Translations under genes and position numbers: made by a program | In this document: in pieces, positions 19,951 to 31,343 of the stretch | Layout: each line of letters starts with the position of its first letter | Position numbering within the stretch: the stretch's first letter is position 1 | The notes under the pieces: generated by a model | The model's database searches: none | What the model was told of the DNA's origin: nothing | What the model saw: the letters and a program-made list of their open reading frames with translations, nothing else | NCBI GenBank assembly: GCA_022315425.1 | Contig: JAIUPT010000039.1 | Span: forward strand, 248,001-312,000 | Reading direction: 5' to 3' | DNA from: Pseudevernia furfuracea | Lineage: Eukaryota > Ascomycota > Lecanoromycetes > Lecanorales > Parmeliaceae | Length of the DNA stretch: 64,000 nucleotides

Positions 19951-22480
19951 ATGTCATCAAGCAAAACCTCTGACATGTCTTGGCAAGTTGTGGGCCGTGG
20001 CACACAAAAGGATCGCCTGCAGAAACCTCAACTTCCCACACGGCCAGCCCCTACCGCTCCGAGTATACTCAAATCTCAGCCTATTTTTTCGTTAGCTTCT
20101 AATAGCCATGGTCCGCCAAACACTCAACCTACCGTGAAACCAGCTCCCAATGGCCGTTTCCCGCCGAAATTTCCGGCTCAGCCAAAACCAGCCTCGAAGA
20201 AGAAGGAAGACATCCCCTATGAGATCAAAAACAAGAGGGAATGGGATGCAAAGAGACGACTACAAGATGTTTCCTCGTCTGAAAGTTCTGACTATGATGA
20301 TAACGACGATTACTATGATTCAGTCTATGGTGAACACCCACAAGTTTTAGGGGATGTCTCCGGCACTATGGCAGACGACGAGTTTCAGCCTGGGCTCAAC
20401 AAACGCTCTCAATCCAAAGCATGGCATTATGGCCAGCCACCAGGTCATCACAAAGTGTACCCTCACGGCCAGCCCTCAAACCATCGTCGAGCACATCCAA
20501 GGGTCAATTTCAACTACAAGAGAGATAATCTCGCCAGAGCCGCCTTCCGAAAGAGGCTGGACCCCACTGGAAGCTTCACGCTACCCGAAAACTTCCCTGA
20601 TATTGAGCAGAACCGAAAGAGAATGTACGATATGTTTGAAGAGATGGGGGTTCGTTTGGGATCGTTTATCCGCCCACCGCAGCACGTGAAAGATCGTAAG
20701 CTTCTCCTATGGGGAGACGCGAGCCAGATTCAAGCCACCCAAGCCGAGCTTCAACGTTGGCTTGACAATCGCCTGCCTCCGCGAAAGTCAATGGGCAAGG
20801 ACAATTTCGCCAGGGAGATGTCAAGTATAGGTGATCAATATTATCGATCAATGAAGAAAATGCAGAAGGAGGCAAAAATTCTAGGGTTCCAACAAGTCCC
20901 AGCAGAAGGCCGCGTCTTCTCACATACGGGGACTTTCTTGTGGCCAATCGACGAGATACGGCCGGAAGATCTTTTGGGTTCGAGCTTGGAGGCATTTGAT
21001 CCCATTCGCTTTCAACATCACTGCCACATCCTCTTTGACAACAAACTTTCGTCCTTTAGGATCTTCACCGACAGCGAAGAGTCAGTGAACAAGACTATGG
21101 ATCGTATGGTAGGGACGATGAAGGAGTACGTTGCAAAGAGCGCCCGACCTGATATGATAATTTTGGTAGAGCCACCAAGTTCATCGACGATCAGGAAAGA
21201 TGTCAAGATACTCCCTGCCTCCCTCAACGGTCTAAAGACAGACCAAAGCATGATCCCTGTGTTGACGGGAAGTACACTGGACGCGAAGGCTCGAAACGAA
21301 TGGCTTAATGAGAGCAAAGAATTGACGATGCAGAACAATTTCCGCATGGAGCGGTCACTACGGAAATGTATTGCGAACCTACCTCATCACCGTGGCCTGG
21401 TCCGAATGCGCGTTCTATTTGGGACGTTCGCATTGAGTTTTTTCCGTTGGAATAGAGCGGACTCCACTCCCTTTGGAGAATTTATGAATAATATGACTAT
21501 CTCAGGGACGAAAGGCGTGTTGATCAGAGAGTAAGTCAATGTTGAATCTATTTCTGTGCTTTTGCTTATGTTGATACCTACCTAGCCTCCAGATCCAAAA
21601 AGACGCAGCAACAATTATAGCCAAAATCCAAAAGGCCACTGATGTCTTCCTGCCGGTGGACAGCTCCAGCACTTCTCTTGAGGATGTGGTGCCGTCATTA
21701 AGCGCTTGCTTCGAGTTCAGGAATCCTGACAGCCTATCAATGAACTTCACGCTCGAAATGAGCAGTAGTTCGGCGACTTCATACATCTATGAGAAAGTCC
21801 AAGAGCTGTGGACAAGGACGGATCGTCGAGACAATGCGGTCCCTCTGGAAGCATTTATGGCTGGACTTGACAGGTATATTTTTCGATTTTGTTTTTAATC
21901 GGTTCACTGACATCTTCTTAGTGGGGCTTCTTGGAAGCTTCAGATCTCTACCGAAAACAACATCGATTCAAGTCGAATTAATCCCAAAATGACGGAGTTC
22001 GCCGAGAGCGTCAAGCTATCAAAGATCCCAAAGACCAGAACCGAGCTCACTGGCCAGAGAGTGTTCACATGGGAGAAAGATCTGGCAGGTGCCATGCAGC
22101 CCTCGGCATTCCAGCAAAAGACAGCCTTGAGATATCGACTAGCCCATCAATCCGAGTGGATATTTGAGATCGCCCGGTATGATAACTATGGTAATCCGAA
22201 GAAAGAGAACGTCCCAGTGGAGACGAATTGGGGCGCTACATTATACAACTCAAATTGGGACTCCATTCTTGCGGCCAATTCCACATTGGGCATTGGGGAA
22301 GCAGCTCCATGGAACCCAAAACTCGAGACCTTCTTTCCGTCTCCGTCGAGGCCGGGCACCACCGATGTGGACGGAGTGGAAGGGGCGAATCCTGGGGTGA
22401 CAGAGTTCTTCAAAAATGTGGAAGTCGTCGCCAAATTCATTGACAGTATGAAGAAAGAGCTGCCTCACCTCAGCAATTAG
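19951..22480 (+). CDS. Large fungal protein of unknown function (DUF7905-like)
   Basis: Three exons (19951-21530, 21586-21873, 21922-22480) give 808 residues. The N-terminal 200 residues are disordered, with an acidic Asp/Ser/Tyr patch (SSSESSDYDDNDDYYDS) and His/Gln/Pro-rich sequence. From about residue 200 the protein looks folded: FPDIEQNRKRMYDMFEEMGV, then FLWPIDEIRPEDLLGSSLEA, HILFDNKLSSFRIFTDS and MILVEPPSS. The last third, after the two introns, includes RYRLAHQSEWIFEIARYDNY and ETNWGATLYNSNWD. I think this is the fungal family filed as DUF7905, in which a KH-like fold has been suggested, but I am not certain. No signal peptide, membrane segment or catalytic motif is visible. It converges on prefoldin 5 with 84 bases between stop codons. 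Confidence 0.8.
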
Positions 22481-22564
22481 GTCGGTGGCTGATGGTAGAT
22501 GATATGCCCACATTTCGCTCAGGCGGCTTTAGCTTAGCAGATCAAATATCACTTTGCATGAAAT

Positions 22565-23548
22565 TTAGGTCCCACCGTTGGCTTCACTATTGCTGCTTTC
22601 GCTAATCACTTTCTGTCGTAATACTACAAGACTCCGAGTCAGCCACTTCGCAACCACCTCCCTTTCCCTTAATCTAAGACTAAGAAAGCAACGAGCGTGC
22701 ACTCACCATCTTCGACGACACTCAAGTTCCCTTGCTTCCCCTGCACAATCTTCTCCAGATCCTGTAGATTCTTTCCCAACTCCTCGACTTTGCGCGAATA
22801 GAACTCTCGCGCGGCTTGCGGTGTCTGAGAAATCTTAGATCAGCTTGAAATCTTTCAAAACCCGTGTAATCCGTTGACAAACCTTCTCAACGTAAAAGCC
22901 CGTTCCGACATCCACAAGGACCACATCTGTAGATGCCAGTTGTCCCGGTACGTAGAGTGAGGGTGTCAGAGGGACGAGGATGGGTGTGCCTGTGGTGGAC
23001 CAACTCATCAGTATTCGTGCCTCGTAGTATTCTTTCCTTCCTCCCCACTATCGTCCATCTCCGCTGCCCCCCCCCCTCCTCCTCTTCATCGAGATGTATC
23101 GATCATCCCGCCCGCCTCCCACCCTCCTACTACTACCCGCCATCCCACCCTTTCCCCCTTTCCCCTTTTCCCCCTTTCCCCCATCGCGACCTTCCACAAA
23201 CAAACAAGATACAAAACCAACCTACCCTCGTCCCTGCCCAACCCATCCCGAACGCTAACGCCACAGTCCCTAAACTTCCCCTGCGCGGCCTTGAGCTGGC
23301 TGAAGGATGTCGTCAAATGCTGCAGCTCTTGCGTGAGCTGGTTTTTCACATTGCTGAGTTGGGCCGTGGGGAGGGAGGAGAGGTCGACTTGGTTTTCGTT
23401 TTATTTAGCCGTGAGATTTTTATTTTGGGGCGGGGGGGGGGGAGGGGGGTGGTGCGGGGGTATATTTGGGGGGGGATGAAGCATGATGGAGGAGGCGTGG
23501 GGTTGAGGACTCACTGGTTTGCGGTTGGGGTTGCGTACTCGAGGCCAT
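22565..23548 (-). CDS. PFD5: Prefoldin subunit 5 (GIM5)
   Basis: Five exons (23548-23515, 23387-23226, 22989-22883, 22824-22707, 22623-22565) sum to 480 bases, 159 residues, normal for this subunit. The N-terminal helix reads QLTQELQHLTTSFSQLKAAQ, then KFRDC, the beta-hairpin region ILVPLTPSLYVPGQL and VVLVDVGTGFYVEK, and the C-terminal helix EFYSRKVEELGKNLQDLEKI. This alpha-type layout identifies prefoldin 5, part of the hexamer that delivers nascent actin and tubulin to the CCT chaperonin. Introns 1 and 2 (127 and 236 bases) are unusual: intron 1 carries a nearly pure G tract on the + strand and intron 2 long pyrimidine runs. Prefoldin 1 lies in the same window at 62 kb. Confidence 0.93.
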
Positions 23549-24192
23549 TACTAGAGAAATTTCGGTAGCGGAGGGCGGAGAGATGTGGGTGGTGCAAGTG
23601 TAAGGTAGAGTATTTTGGTGATTTCGAAGGTCTTGGCGGAGCGGAGGAGTAACCTTGAAAGCCCCTACTCTAAGGTACTGTACTTTCTGACTTTTCATTA
23701 ATTAACAACTCCACACACGTCAAAACGCACATATCGGTTTTCACATATCTCTCACTCAATCTTGATTTATGAACTCTTAAAAACTATAAACGAAATCAGT
23801 TAAGTGTTACAATCTGATAATGCTTCAAGTCATTGTAACGCGGTGCTCGTGGAAAGGTAGCCATTAAAGTTGTCTGCGTTTCCTATAAGAGAGCTTTGTT
23901 TCGCCGAGAAAGAAGACAAGACATTGTAATCCCCCTCCGTGGTCTGCCTACGGGCGTCAAGTTAGGATGTGGTTCTAATAAAGGAACCTTTCTTGTATCA
24001 GGTTCTACGCTATCTTCACCATCGTCGCCTGACAGTGAATCCCAGGATGATGAGGTTTAAGCAAATGGGAATGAGCATATATATAAGCCTAGACTTACTC
24101 CGTAGCAGTCGCAGTGAGGTCTGATGAATTAATTCGCTATCTAGCCCAGGCTACTTTGCGAGAGTGGTCTACATTCATATCCTCGACTTCTT
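23549..24192. other. Gene-free spacer upstream of prefoldin 5
   Basis: This stretch should contain the prefoldin 5 promoter near 23550-23750 and the 3' flank of the hypothetical gene at 24193. A CTCCGTA string lies near 24100. I see no gene here. Confidence 0.4.
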
Positions 24193-25124
24193 CTAAGGGT
24201 TTCTCTGCTTTTTGCGGAGACTTTCGGTGTCAAATTGCTCAACCCATCTTGATCCGTCCTTCACGGTCAGAAGCCCCTCTCTAGATCTTTCATGTATGGT
24301 TCGCCCTCCCACCTTTATCGCAAGACCATCCTTCGGGAAGTCGAAGACCGCGACTCCTCCATGATATTGGATCTTACTCACGACCAGAGTAGTCATCTGG
24401 AGCTGCAACGCTGGTTGTTCATCACGGATAAAGACGGGGAACCTACCGCCACTACGCATATTGATCGTCTCACCGTCCCAATGCTCACGAACATGGCCGT
24501 TGGGTTGTGATACGGCTTGTCTACGTCTCAATGCCATTTGCTCTGACGACCTTTCGGTTTCAAGTTTGCGTTGATGAAAATGGTGATGAATGGCTAGAGC
24601 AACGGAGCCAACTTCTTCCGGGATGATAGCAGGATCTTCGCTCAAGAGTTTGCCTGCCCATTTCCACCAAAAGGGACTGTATGATTCCTTCCCTAGGATA
24701 CTACCGATCTCGTGCTCTAGTTTGATAGATGTCCACATTGGTCGTAATGGTGACGTGCCAGCAACGCCTCTCCGATGCTTTTTGGCGTTTGCGAAAACGC
24801 CCGTGGGGTTGCATGTCTGGCCTGTAAGCCATACGTAAAAGATTGATGCCGGCGTCCTGACGCGCCGATCTCTGTTCGGCTCTGGCGGGCTGCTGAAAAT
24901 CACTTGCCGATGGATGATCCATGTAGACGGTCGTGCGTCTCAACCCGTCTGCTCCCTCCGAGATCCAGATCGACCGCGATGTTGGTCGTTGGGGTGACAG
25001 CAAGCTCAAGTTTTCAAGCCATGTTTGAAAGCGTCTTTCGACACTTGTTCCTGGCACACGTTCCTGCTATCAGGAGTATGGGTAGAGGCAAGAACCTCTA
25101 AGATACCCTGAGACATATCGTCAT
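24193..25124 (-). CDS. Hypothetical protein, tentative three-exon model
   Basis: The firm part is a 700-base frame (24892-24193) with residues such as RPMWTSIKLEHEIGSILG, SYSPFWWKWAGKLL and VALAIHHHFHQRK. It has no usable ATG near its start, so I propose two upstream exons, 25124-25107 and 25066-24945. Introns of 40 and 52 bases would join them in phase, giving 279 residues. The donor of the second intron (GTTGAG) is poor, so an alternative is a pseudogene with a frame change near 24900. I see no known domain, signal peptide or membrane segment. The Trp-rich block near the middle looks protein-like, not random. Confidence 0.4.
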
Positions 25125-25393
25125 GTAACTGCACCGTTGGCCGCTTCACTGTGGAGCAAGATCCTCTTTGTTCAGCGGTGGTTTCTCCTCGCCAATGCCA
25201 ATCAATCAATCAATTCCTAACTCTTTATGCACCAACCTTCGTCACATTTCTACGTCGTTAGCTATCTCCCCGTTTAATTACTTTCATCTAACAGGACTTT
25301 GGATGATTCGTTTCTTGCAAGATGTCTACTGTATTTTATTGATTTGGAGCACGGTATATAATTTGTTGTTGCTGTCTCAATTGAATGTCTTAT

Positions 25394-27781
25394 CTAGAAT
25401 CGCATAAAATTTGTTCCTACAATTCTGTCAGCATCGACTTTCCTCGTCCGCATTAGGTCAGCTAACTTTGGAGGCCGTGGCACGTAATTTCTTGTATATT
25501 CCTCAATCATATCAACGTCCTTCAACAGATCAACCTCATTGGGGTCCAGCCATTTCGTTTTTTTATAGAACTTCCAGAAAATGAACAAAACTGGGAAGAC
25601 ACCAATCATGGTGTACGAAAAGAGAAAGGTTGGAATGCTCCACTGTCCGGGCAGGAAGACGGTGTAGCCTCCAACAAAGGTCATGACGAAACACCCGGAG
25701 AGCGCGTACCATGCGAGGTAAGGCTGGAACCGGCCTTTGTATGGCAGAGAGTCTCTTGATAGGCCTTGAGCATCGCAAGCCTTTTTGAAGCGGATGAAGG
25801 TGAAGGACATGACCGAAAAGTTGATAAGCTGAGAGGCTGTGACCTAACTAACATCAGCGAAGAGAAAAGCCTTTGGCCTATTTATCTGACTCACCAGGTT
25901 GACGAACCACTGCAACACCACCGCTGCTCCATTACTGACCTGCAAAAAGCTCAACAGACTCAGCGTCAGAACTAATATCACACAGTAAACTGGAACCCCG
26001 TTCCTCGTACATCTTGTAAATATCTTTGGTGCTTTACCCTCCAAGGCCAATCCGAAGAGACTTCGACTCGCGCAGTACACATAGCTGTTGCCAGCACTGA
26101 ATGCCGCCGACAGAACCAGCGCATTCACAATATCTGGCAGCACCGTGATACCAAGTCGGTTCATTGCTACCACATACGGACTTGCGGCTGCTCCCGGCTC
26201 GGAGTTTGTGAACGCATCTACAAGCTCCGGATCTGTGTACGGCACATTGACCCCCACAGCTAGGCTACCCAACACAAAAAAGGCCATCAGTCGTCCAAAG
26301 ACCTTATTGTACGCCCTCGGCATCACCACCCGTGGGTTTTCGGCCTCGCCTGCCGCCATGGAGACATAGTCAGGACCGGCGATTGTAAAACTCGCTTGGA
26401 TGAGGCATTGCAGAAATCCGAGAAAACGGCCGAGTGAGCCTGTTTTGTAAAGCTCTGCGAACGAGCCAGGATTCTTCCAGAACCGAAAGCCGAAACGGTC
26501 GTGTTGTGGGTTGCCACCAAGCATGGTGATAAAAGTGTAGGCAATGAGCCCGACGATGAGTATCACTTTGCCTAGGGCGAGCCAGAACTCGGACTCGCCG
26601 TACCATTTCACCGCAAAGACGTTGATAAATCTGATTTCGAGCTGTCAGCCATTCGGTTTCCCTACATCGCAAGGAGCTTGTACCCATATAGGACGATAAT
26701 GATGGCAATGATCCCGCCTGCTGGGACCGCGTCACTCCAATAATGAATAATGAGATTACAAGCGACCACCTCAAATGGGACGAGCATGGCTTCGAAGACG
26801 AAGAAGTTGTAGCCTGCAGCGACACCAAAGGCCTCGTCGACATATCGGCCAGCGAAGCGAATGAAGGGGGAGGAGATGGGAAGGTAAGTGACCATTTCAG
26901 CCATAGCTAAAAACTCATTTCGTCAGTTTTGAATGCCATATCTGTGGCATATTAGTTTTGTGATTGCGTTTTCGGGTTGTCACTGCTGATTAGCAAAAAG
27001 CCAACGTTCCACTCGATTCTACGGCCATATTTCCCGTATCAAGTTCATGGGGTCTCCTTTGGCTTTTTTTGGACTGTCAAGCTGCTGGAAAGCCAGCCGA
27101 TGCGATCTCACTGTCTAATGGGCACCATCACACATCCACAATGAACAAAAGGAAACTTGGGTTCCGTACATATCGTGACACATAAAATGAATGTACACCT
27201 AGATCACGGGCTGATAAGATACTGGGTCTTCCTCTACTAAAGACAGGATGGCACAAGAAGATACACTCCCTCTTCTACCCAACGCCTTTAAAGGGCATCC
27301 TCCGAGATACTCCCAATGACTTTTCCGAATTCAATGAGGATGGAAGACTTACCAGAAGGTAAATGCGATGAAAAGTGACCCGGGACCACCCTGGACAAGG
27401 CCGTGACCTGTTCTCGCGGTCAGCAACCTTCCGATGTTGCCTTGGTGCGAGCACAACTCACCTATCTGCACATAGAGCGCTGTTCCAATTGTCCTATTCA
27501 ACACGATAAAATTTGAGCATCCGTCCTCTACGACACCTCATTTTATGTTTTACATACCCTCCAATTCCAATCAGCTGTATGTGCCTTGGCTTCAACTTGC
27601 GGTGTGTGCTATCGAATAGGGGTTGGTTGGAAGCGTCCGAGTTGAGGGAGGGAGCTCTGGCTTCATCGTCGATACCGTAGGCGATGGGCGTTTCGTCTAT
27701 AGGATGTTTCTCATTCTTTTCGTTGTTGTGAATTGAACGTACATCGGCCATGATTGGGCGGTCGAGGCCAGTCGAGGCCAT
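25394..27781 (-). CDS. Amino-acid permease, DIP5-like (APC superfamily)
   Basis: Seven exons (27781-27558, 27493-27462, 27407-27353, 27198-27170, 26906-26684, 26630-25895, 25843-25394) sum to 1749 bases, 582 residues. All phases agree. After a hydrophilic N-tail come RHIQLIGIGGTIGTALYVQI, GHGLVQGGPGSLFIAFTFW, CTFILCVTIS and MAEMVTYLPISSPFIRFAGR, the standard order for fungal amino-acid permeases. Twelve hydrophobic segments are present, with ASFTIAGPDYVSMAAGEAEN in the middle and SQLINFSVMSFTFIRFKKAC near the end. The closest match by eye is the Dip5 branch (aspartate/glutamate uptake at the plasma membrane). Fourth exon: only 29 bases, found because phase and the family's missing residues both require it. 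Its introns are 154 and 263 bases. The upstream flank is a strong polypurine tract. Confidence 0.88.
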
Positions 27782-28824
27782 GGCGGGGCTGAGGTCAGTC
27801 AGACAGAAGTTGAGGCTCAGGAGAGGGAGCAGGGAGAGGAGGGGCGGAGGAGGGAGGAGGGAGGAGGAAGGAGAGAGATTAGAAATGTGAATGTAGGAGA
27901 GGTGGACAAGGGCATATCATGCAAAACTAACTTCGGTGCAAAGGAAGTTGAGGAAGGATCCAAATGCCAAACGGTAGGGCTGGGATCAGGACCCTGGTGA
28001 CCCCGCCAGTTGCGGCAATTGAGTTTTGGATAAGTAAAGTAAGGTAGGGCCCAGTCTGGAACGTTCCCCCACCACTTCCGCGCCAAAAGCTGGTGGCTTA
28101 GCTCAGCCTCAGAGTAGGGCCGATTTGTTGACCCGCCCCCCACCACCACTGCACCAGCCACCGTTCTCCCCCCCCCCCCCACGAAAGATTTCTCCGGCGA
28201 CATCACTTCCTCCATTTATACTTACATGGTAACGTGCATGAGTACTCGAACAATTTTATACTTCATAGCCGGCAGGCCAAGCATCGTGAACCATGTTAGT
28301 CGGCGTTATCGGTATTCCTTGCATCTACCCACTACCTCTATCCCAACGAATCACTGACCGTTCGCCCTGTCGGAACCCCTGAGCTATCCTACCATAAATG
28401 CGTCTCGGACTGACGATTAGTGCTTTCATTGCGTAGTAGTTACCATCTAAGACTGCAAATTCAAATGTATGGGACGGACCTCTCAAGATGTATCTTGCTA
28501 GATCGCCTGAGGAAGGAGGATACTTCAAGCTACCCTTTGTCGATGGCGGGATGCTTATAACATGAAGCGCTTCAGGCGGCCCATAACGACTTGACGGCTT
28601 CGCGATGCTTAGCATGCGATAGGTAACATGTGTTTCCAGTCTTTCGTACCTGTATATCAATTGCTTCCCCACGTTGATCCCCCACTTCTGTCCACGTTGC
28701 TTTAGCATTTTCCAGATTCATTCATCCATCAATATTACACGGCTCATTGAGCTTTCAAGCTTGCTATGCACCCTGCCTATCCTCAAAGTTTTCTTCAATA
28801 CCTCTCGCTCCTTCAGGAAACAAC
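27782..28824. other. Spacer with polypurine and poly-C tracts
   Basis: On the + strand 27817-27880 is almost pure G/A, which reads as a C/T tract just upstream of the permease ATG on the minus strand, common near transcription starts in fungi. A run of 13 C lies at 28168-28180. A 127-codon minus frame (28325-28708) has no domain, and I do not call it. The last part would be the promoter of the secreted protein at 28825. Confidence 0.5.
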
Positions 28825-29925
28825 ATGTACATAGCTGCATTACTCATAGTAGCGGCCATGATTACACGTATCAATCCTCTGCCTACGTCGTCGAGTAGTA
28901 TTCTCGGTTCCGATGTCCAGAAGACCATACTGACAATAGCCAGCGATTGGTCTCCTCGGAAATTTGACCAATCTAAACCAATCCCTCAGTACTGGGCCGC
29001 GGGAGCTGACCAACATTAATAATGACTACTTCATTGCGGAGAACTGCGGTGACCAAACTTTCGCCATCCACGAAAGAGTCGCCCAAACCAAATGGCTGAC
29101 ACAATTGGCCCTCGCCAATGCTCGGCTATACGGAATTGATAGCGATTTCGGATTCAAGGCTATGTTCAAGAAGGATGACGCCCAAGAGACTGTCGTGAAA
29201 ATTTTAGATCACATCTACAATTTCAGAGGCAAAATGAACCTGAGACCTCGTCCAGAGACACCCTCATCCCCTCGTCTCTCCTGTACGTATTTTTGGGGTC
29301 AATCTTTCCTCTTCTGGACCATATCTTGAGTCTTGAGACATGTCTTGAGATTGTATACTCTGTAGACATGTTCCAAGGCTCAATGTTTCCCCCCTCAAGT
29401 AGGCAATGTTGACACCAAAATTACAATCTAGGCGTGGTAGAGGACTCTGCAGAACTCTACGATTATCTGAACTTGGGTTACGATCCCTGGCATAGATGTC
29501 TTGTAGGCGGTCCTCGCTCTACGCCTATTCAAGCGTTCTACGCTGAGGGCACAATCTACACGTTCTTATGCCCGGCGTTTTTCGCTCAACCGCCTATGTC
29601 AACAGCGAATCATTGTCCTACTATTACGGACAACAAATTTTCCGGGGACGCCGGAATGTTCTATCAAAATTATCAGACGTATATTATGCTATACCAGTTC
29701 ATTCACTATTACCTCGGGGACAACGCATTGACCAAATATACCGATCCCAAAGAGCAGCTAGACTGGAATAACTGTGTACATTTGAACACGTTGAACTCCG
29801 TGCTCAATCCGACGAATCTTCAGATTTACGTCGCGTGTAAGCAAATCGCCCATTCAGGGGCTCCATACAACATCTATTCATCGACTAATTCGGGTGCATG
29901 CAGTGGTGTCACAACGGTGTGCTAG
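28825..29925 (+). CDS. Secreted zincin-like protein lacking HExxH
   Basis: Three exons (28825-28949, 28990-29282, 29432-29925) give 303 residues. The N-terminus is a likely signal peptide (MYIAALLIVAAMITR). The mature protein has about ten cysteines and segments recalling fungal deuterolysin or lysine-specific metallo-endopeptidase relatives: HCPTITDNKFSGD, FYQNYQTYIMLYQFIHYYLG, DWNNCVHLNTLNSVLNPTNL. Where the zinc-binding HExxH helix would be expected the protein reads YQFIH, so the first His and the catalytic Glu are absent. It is probably not an active protease of that type. I cannot tell whether the motif was lost here or whether the whole subfamily lacks it. The first intron (40 bases, GTCTCC donor) is the weakest part of the model. 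Confidence 0.6.
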
Positions 29926-30452
29926 CTGGCCCAATCCTTTCGCGCCACCGTTCTATTCCTCGGATCCGCTGTCTTCGAATCTGACCTTCAATTTGCTCTC
30001 CCCTCTCCTCCACACCTTCTAATACACTCTTACAGCCATTTTCGGCACAGACACAACAGCTGGTTTGAGCGCTCTGGTCGCAAAGAAGTGCGTGGGAGTT
30101 GGGGAAGGGGCTGATGGGATCTGAGTACTCCAGGTCAAGAGCAGAATCGAAGAGAAGGTTTCCCTGTCCTTTAATGCTTCTCCAACAAACAGTTGCCATA
30201 TCCACAGACAGACTTTCTCGAATTGCTACCCGAAGTCAAAGTGAAAATAGACCAGTTTTGCGCATCAAGACTGCCACTTTCTCTGAATGGCTACAAATAC
30301 CCAAGTCCAAGGAACGTTTTATTACTCTTTACAATGGAAATAGGGCGTCATACTCAGAAAGCGCAGACATCTTTGCTATCATCACAACGTATGCTCACGA
30401 AACTCTTGCTACTCTAATGAAAGCTCCTGGACACGGTCAAGCTTAGCAGACA
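29926..30452. other. Spacer without a supported gene
   Basis: The genes on either side converge here, so this region should contain only 3' flanks. A plus-strand frame at 30099-30446 has no domain and no clear start. Confidence 0.45.
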
Positions 30453-31304
30453 TCACTTCCTGCATATCGCCACCCAAGCTGTCATGGGCACTCCGATCTT
30501 GTCGCCGGATTTGATGCAGAACTCGGCCTCATGATCGTCCAAAACCTGAGCAGTGACCGCCGGCAGCTTGGCCTTCTCCTCGTCGGTCCAATTGCTCGCA
30601 ACCATAGCCTGGAAGTTCTCGAGCAAAACGCTCTCCAAGTCTTTCCTCCCGGTGCCCCACATGCCTTCTGTCACCTCGGTCATCTCAATGCCAGTGAAGC
30701 CTCCTTCTTGGAGCTTCCGTCGCAACAACGCCCCGTCGCACCACGGCTCCATCAGAGGCAACCCGGCAAGCGGATTCGCCGGCTTGACTCTCTCCTGCAC
30801 CTTCCACAAGACCGGCTTGAACCCGAACTCCTTCCACACGGAGAAAACAGCAGTTCCCCCTCGCTTGAGCGTACGACGGGCCTCGCTCACGCCGAGGGCA
30901 GGGTCTGGAAAGAAGAAGATTCCAAAGTTCATGACACTGGCGTCGAAGAAGTCGTTCCCATACCGGAGCTCCTGCCCATTCATGACGTCGATCTGGACGA
31001 CGCCCTACCGCAACGTCGGCTTTGCGGCGACGATGGCCTCCATGGCCTGGACCATGGGCGGCATTGTGTCCGCCGCGTAGATGCGGGCCGATGGCAGGAC
31101 CTTGAGGAGTTCTTCCGTGGCGGCGCCGGTCCCGCAGGCGTTGTCGAGAATGACGGGCGCCGATGGCAGGCCTGTGAGCAGGGCGGGGATGTGGCTCGCC
31201 ACCGCACGGCAGGCATGTCCGACGCGATGTTCATAGATTGCGACGATGGAGGCGAAGCCTGCCAGTTCTGGTGGGTAGTCGATGGTGCCAGGGGTTTGGG
31301 CCAT
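30453..31304 (-). pseudogene. Class I SAM-dependent methyltransferase with in-frame stop
   Basis: The frame from the ATG at 31304 to 30453 would encode 283 residues but is cut by one TAG at 31007-31005, about residue 100. Before it lies the SAM-binding motif I, VILDNACGTGAATEELL, and IYAADTMPPMVQAM. After it, in the same frame, come VVQIDVMNGQELRYGNDFFD, FGIFFFPDPALGVSEARRTL and KRGGTAVFSVW, the remaining motifs of the UbiE/Methyltransf_11 type. So the fold is complete apart from the stop. No intron of workable size removes it. It may be a recent nonsense allele, a sequencing error or a read-through case. Enzymes like this often methylate small secondary metabolites in fungi; the substrate here is unknown. 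Confidence 0.75.
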
Positions 31305-31343
31305 GCTGCGTATCGGGATGACAAGTGAGACTTTGGAGAGCAA

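Noticed and set aside
22933..23568. 211-codon plus-strand frame
   Set aside because: It lies opposite prefoldin 5 and spans its introns; the translation is homopolymer-driven.
28325..28708. 127-codon minus-strand frame
   Set aside because: No motif, no convincing start, and located in a promoter-like spacer.
30531..31328. 265-codon plus-strand frame
   Set aside because: It is the complement of the methyltransferase, whose motifs are clear on the minus strand.
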